From Bryobacterales bacterium (GTDB lineage: Bacteria > Acidobacteriota > Terriglobia > Bryobacterales > Bryobacteraceae), in the NCBI GenBank assembly GCA_003517725.1, contig DOZZ01000250.1, positions 3,588 to 11,236 of the forward strand: a stretch of DNA of 7,649 bases, given 5' to 3'. Positions 7,081 to 7,649 of the stretch are shown piece after piece. Position numbers and translations under genes: made by a program. The notes below the pieces were generated by a model. It worked only from the letters and a program-made list of their open reading frames with translations, made no database searches and was not told the origin of the DNA. Within the stretch, counting starts at the first letter, position 1; every line of letters starts with the position of its first letter.

Positions 7081-7125
7081 CGCCCCGGGTCTGAATTCGG
7101 GGGCGCAAAGCTGCCAGCTTTTTTT
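7081..7125 (+). terminator. Terminator-like tandem hairpins with a T-tract
   Basis: A GC-rich inverted repeat (CGCCCC 7081-7086 with GGGGCG 7100-7105, or CCCCG 7083-7087 with CGGGG 7098-7102) is followed by a second, perfect 6-bp hairpin (AAAGCT 7107-7112, loop GCC, AGCTTT 7116-7121). A run of seven T covers 7119-7125. On the plus strand this has the form of an intrinsic terminator, although the stem next to the T-run is not GC-rich. No plus-strand gene ends just before it. It could insulate the small gene at 7174 from antisense read-through or be a leftover. Confidence 0.35.
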
Positions 7126-7151
7126 ACTGATGCCGGCTCACTCGGCTTGGC

Positions 7152-7242
7152 GACTAGCCATACACTCAGAGTCATGGACCATGACCTCGCTCGGCAAATT
7201 GAAGAGACGCACCGGAAGACACAGCAGACCCGGCTTCAGTTC
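7152..7242 (+). repeat. Right copy of the 91-bp diverged direct repeat
   Basis: This is the partner of 691-781 with the same orientation, no gaps and 19 differences. It starts 22 bp before the ATG of the small gene and ends in codon 23. Because similarity includes the leader (GAnTAGCC, TCAGAG), the shared unit was larger than the coding part alone. Confidence 0.85.
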
Positions 7243-7476
7243 CTGACGACGGAATTGGAGGTCTGCTTCTCGACGATAGATTTCGGGACCTTCGAGCTGG
7301 AGCAAGGCAACCGGGACATGGCCGATAAAGAGGCATTGTTGGCCGCCCGGGGCATCGCCACGATTGAGAAGTTTCTGCCCGAGCTGGATGACGCCGGCGA
7401 GAGACATTCGATCCAGATCAGGCTCGATAAGTTGCGCCAGTCATTGGAGGCATTTGAACTGAAACTTAAGAAGTGA
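7174..7476 (+). CDS. Small helical protein of unknown function (100 aa)
   Basis: I do not recognise a family. The 100 residues are highly charged and predicted by eye to be mostly alpha-helical: helix-forming runs at about 3-30 (LARQIEETHRKTQQ), 41-69 and 74-99 (LDKLRQSLEAFELKLKK). There is one Cys (31) and no signal peptide or membrane segment, so it is probably cytoplasmic. The start at 7174 is preferred to an in-frame ATG at 6949. The extra 75 residues of that longer form read through intergenic DNA and are Gly/Pro-rich, while similarity to the left copy places the ATG at the edge of conserved coding sequence. The Shine-Dalgarno is weak (CAGAG about 3 nt upstream). That a decayed paralogue exists at 713-781, with synonymous-only differences in its core, supports this being a real gene. 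It converges with the receiver-domain gene 9 nt away. Confidence 0.75.
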   Translation: MDHDLARQIEETHRKTQQTRLQFLTTELEVCFSTIDFGTFELEQGNRDMADKEALLAARGIATIEKFLPELDDAGERHSIQIRLDKLRQSLEAFELKLKK

Positions 7477-7485
7477 GCCATGGCA

Positions 7486-7649
7486 TCAGGTTCGTATCGT
7501 GGCTTTCACGGTTTCCAGTAACTTCTGAACCGAGTAGGGCTTTTGGATGAAGCCCGCCAGATCCTTGTTACCGAAGCGCTCCTGCGCCTGTCTCTGGTCG
7601 TAGCCGCTCGACAGGATCACCGGAATTTTGGGCTGGATGGCCTTGATTT
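7486..7649 (-). CDS. Response-regulator receiver domain, C-terminal end (partial)
   Basis: The minus strand is open from the window edge to a TGA at 7486-7488 and gives 53 residues. These match the second half of a CheY-like receiver. PVILSSGYD is strand beta-4 with the conserved Ser/Thr position. AGFIQKPYS is beta-5 with the invariant Lys-Pro (residues 36-37 of the visible part). VQKLLETVKATI is helix alpha-5. The protein ends right after this helix, so no DNA-binding output domain follows. It is therefore either the C-terminal receiver of a hybrid histidine kinase, where the 'SSGY' wording is common, or a stand-alone receiver. The phospho-acceptor Asp and the start lie outside the window. 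The gene is convergent with the small gene, and no terminator is visible in the 9-nt gap. Confidence 0.88.
   Translation of the reverse strand, partial: IKAIQPKIPVILSSGYDQRQAQERFGNKDLAGFIQKPYSVQKLLETVKATIRT

Larger units (their letters stand above)
6928..7173. other. Divergent intergenic region
   Basis: These 246 bp separate the minus-strand operon from the plus-strand small gene. They hold the receptor Shine-Dalgarno, a possible operon promoter, a 10-bp palindrome, terminator-like hairpins and the leader part of the right-hand repeat. An open frame runs through it on each strand as a 5' extension of the flanking genes, but neither extension has coding features. No convincing promoter for the small gene could be picked out. 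Confidence 0.6.

Noticed and set aside
6482..7108. Minus-strand 208-residue frame over the receptor 5' end
   Set aside because: It is a frame-shifted, Arg-rich shadow of the receptor gene and its upstream region.
6949..7173. Extended start of the small gene at 6949
   Set aside because: The extra 75 residues are Gly/Pro-rich intergenic translation crossing the hairpins. Coding conservation with the left copy fits a start at 7174.
691..7242. The 91-bp direct repeats as insertion-sequence ends or a CRISPR-like or att pair
   Set aside because: There is no transposase or integrase in the window. The repeat is coding sequence of a small gene, is 21% diverged, and its shared core changes only at synonymous positions, which fits paralogy rather than a recent mobile-element boundary.

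Overview
The window (7,649 bp, GC-rich) looks like chromosomal DNA of an Acidobacteriota member, most likely of the Solibacter/Bryobacter group. This is an inference from gene content. An Oar-like TonB-dependent receptor with an N-terminal carboxypeptidase-regulatory domain, followed by a CRTAC1-type FG-GAP/ASPIC-UnbV protein and a TPR protein, is a combination that is highly expanded in that group. No rRNA, tRNA, CRISPR array, transposase or phage gene is visible.

Layout, left to right. (1) Positions 49-696 on the + strand encode an exported DinB-fold protein. (2) The 106-bp gap to the next gene holds a short hairpin directly after the DinB stop and a decayed 5' fragment (about 713-781, +) of the small gene found intact at 7174-7476. 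(3) Positions 803-6927 on the - strand form one tightly coupled three-gene operon, read from right to left: an Oar-like TonB-dependent outer-membrane receptor (3442-6927), an exported seven-motif FG-GAP/ASPIC-UnbV protein (1837-3441) and an exported TPR protein (803-1840). The first junction is TAGATG with no spacing. The second is a 4-nt ATGA overlap with a strong Shine-Dalgarno sequence. (4) Positions 6928-7173 are a divergent intergenic region with a possible operon promoter and several short inverted repeats. (5) Positions 7174-7476 on the + strand encode a 100-aa helical protein of unknown function. (6) Positions 7486-7649 on the - strand carry the last 53 residues of a response-regulator receiver domain whose gene continues beyond the right edge.

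How the genes may work together: the operon would supply an outer-membrane beta-barrel, a calcium-binding propeller-like exported protein and a helical-repeat exported protein. This resembles SusC/SusD-type uptake, in which a TonB-dependent barrel pairs with a TPR-containing partner. The comparison is my inference and no substrate can be read from the sequence.

The most noteworthy non-coding observation is a 91-bp direct repeat, about 79% identical and ungapped. It occurs at 691-781 and 7152-7242 and brackets the whole operon. In the left copy the ATG of the small gene is ACG and the frame ends after about 23 codons of homology. Within the best conserved 12 codons all five base differences are synonymous, so both copies were probably under protein-level selection before the left one decayed.
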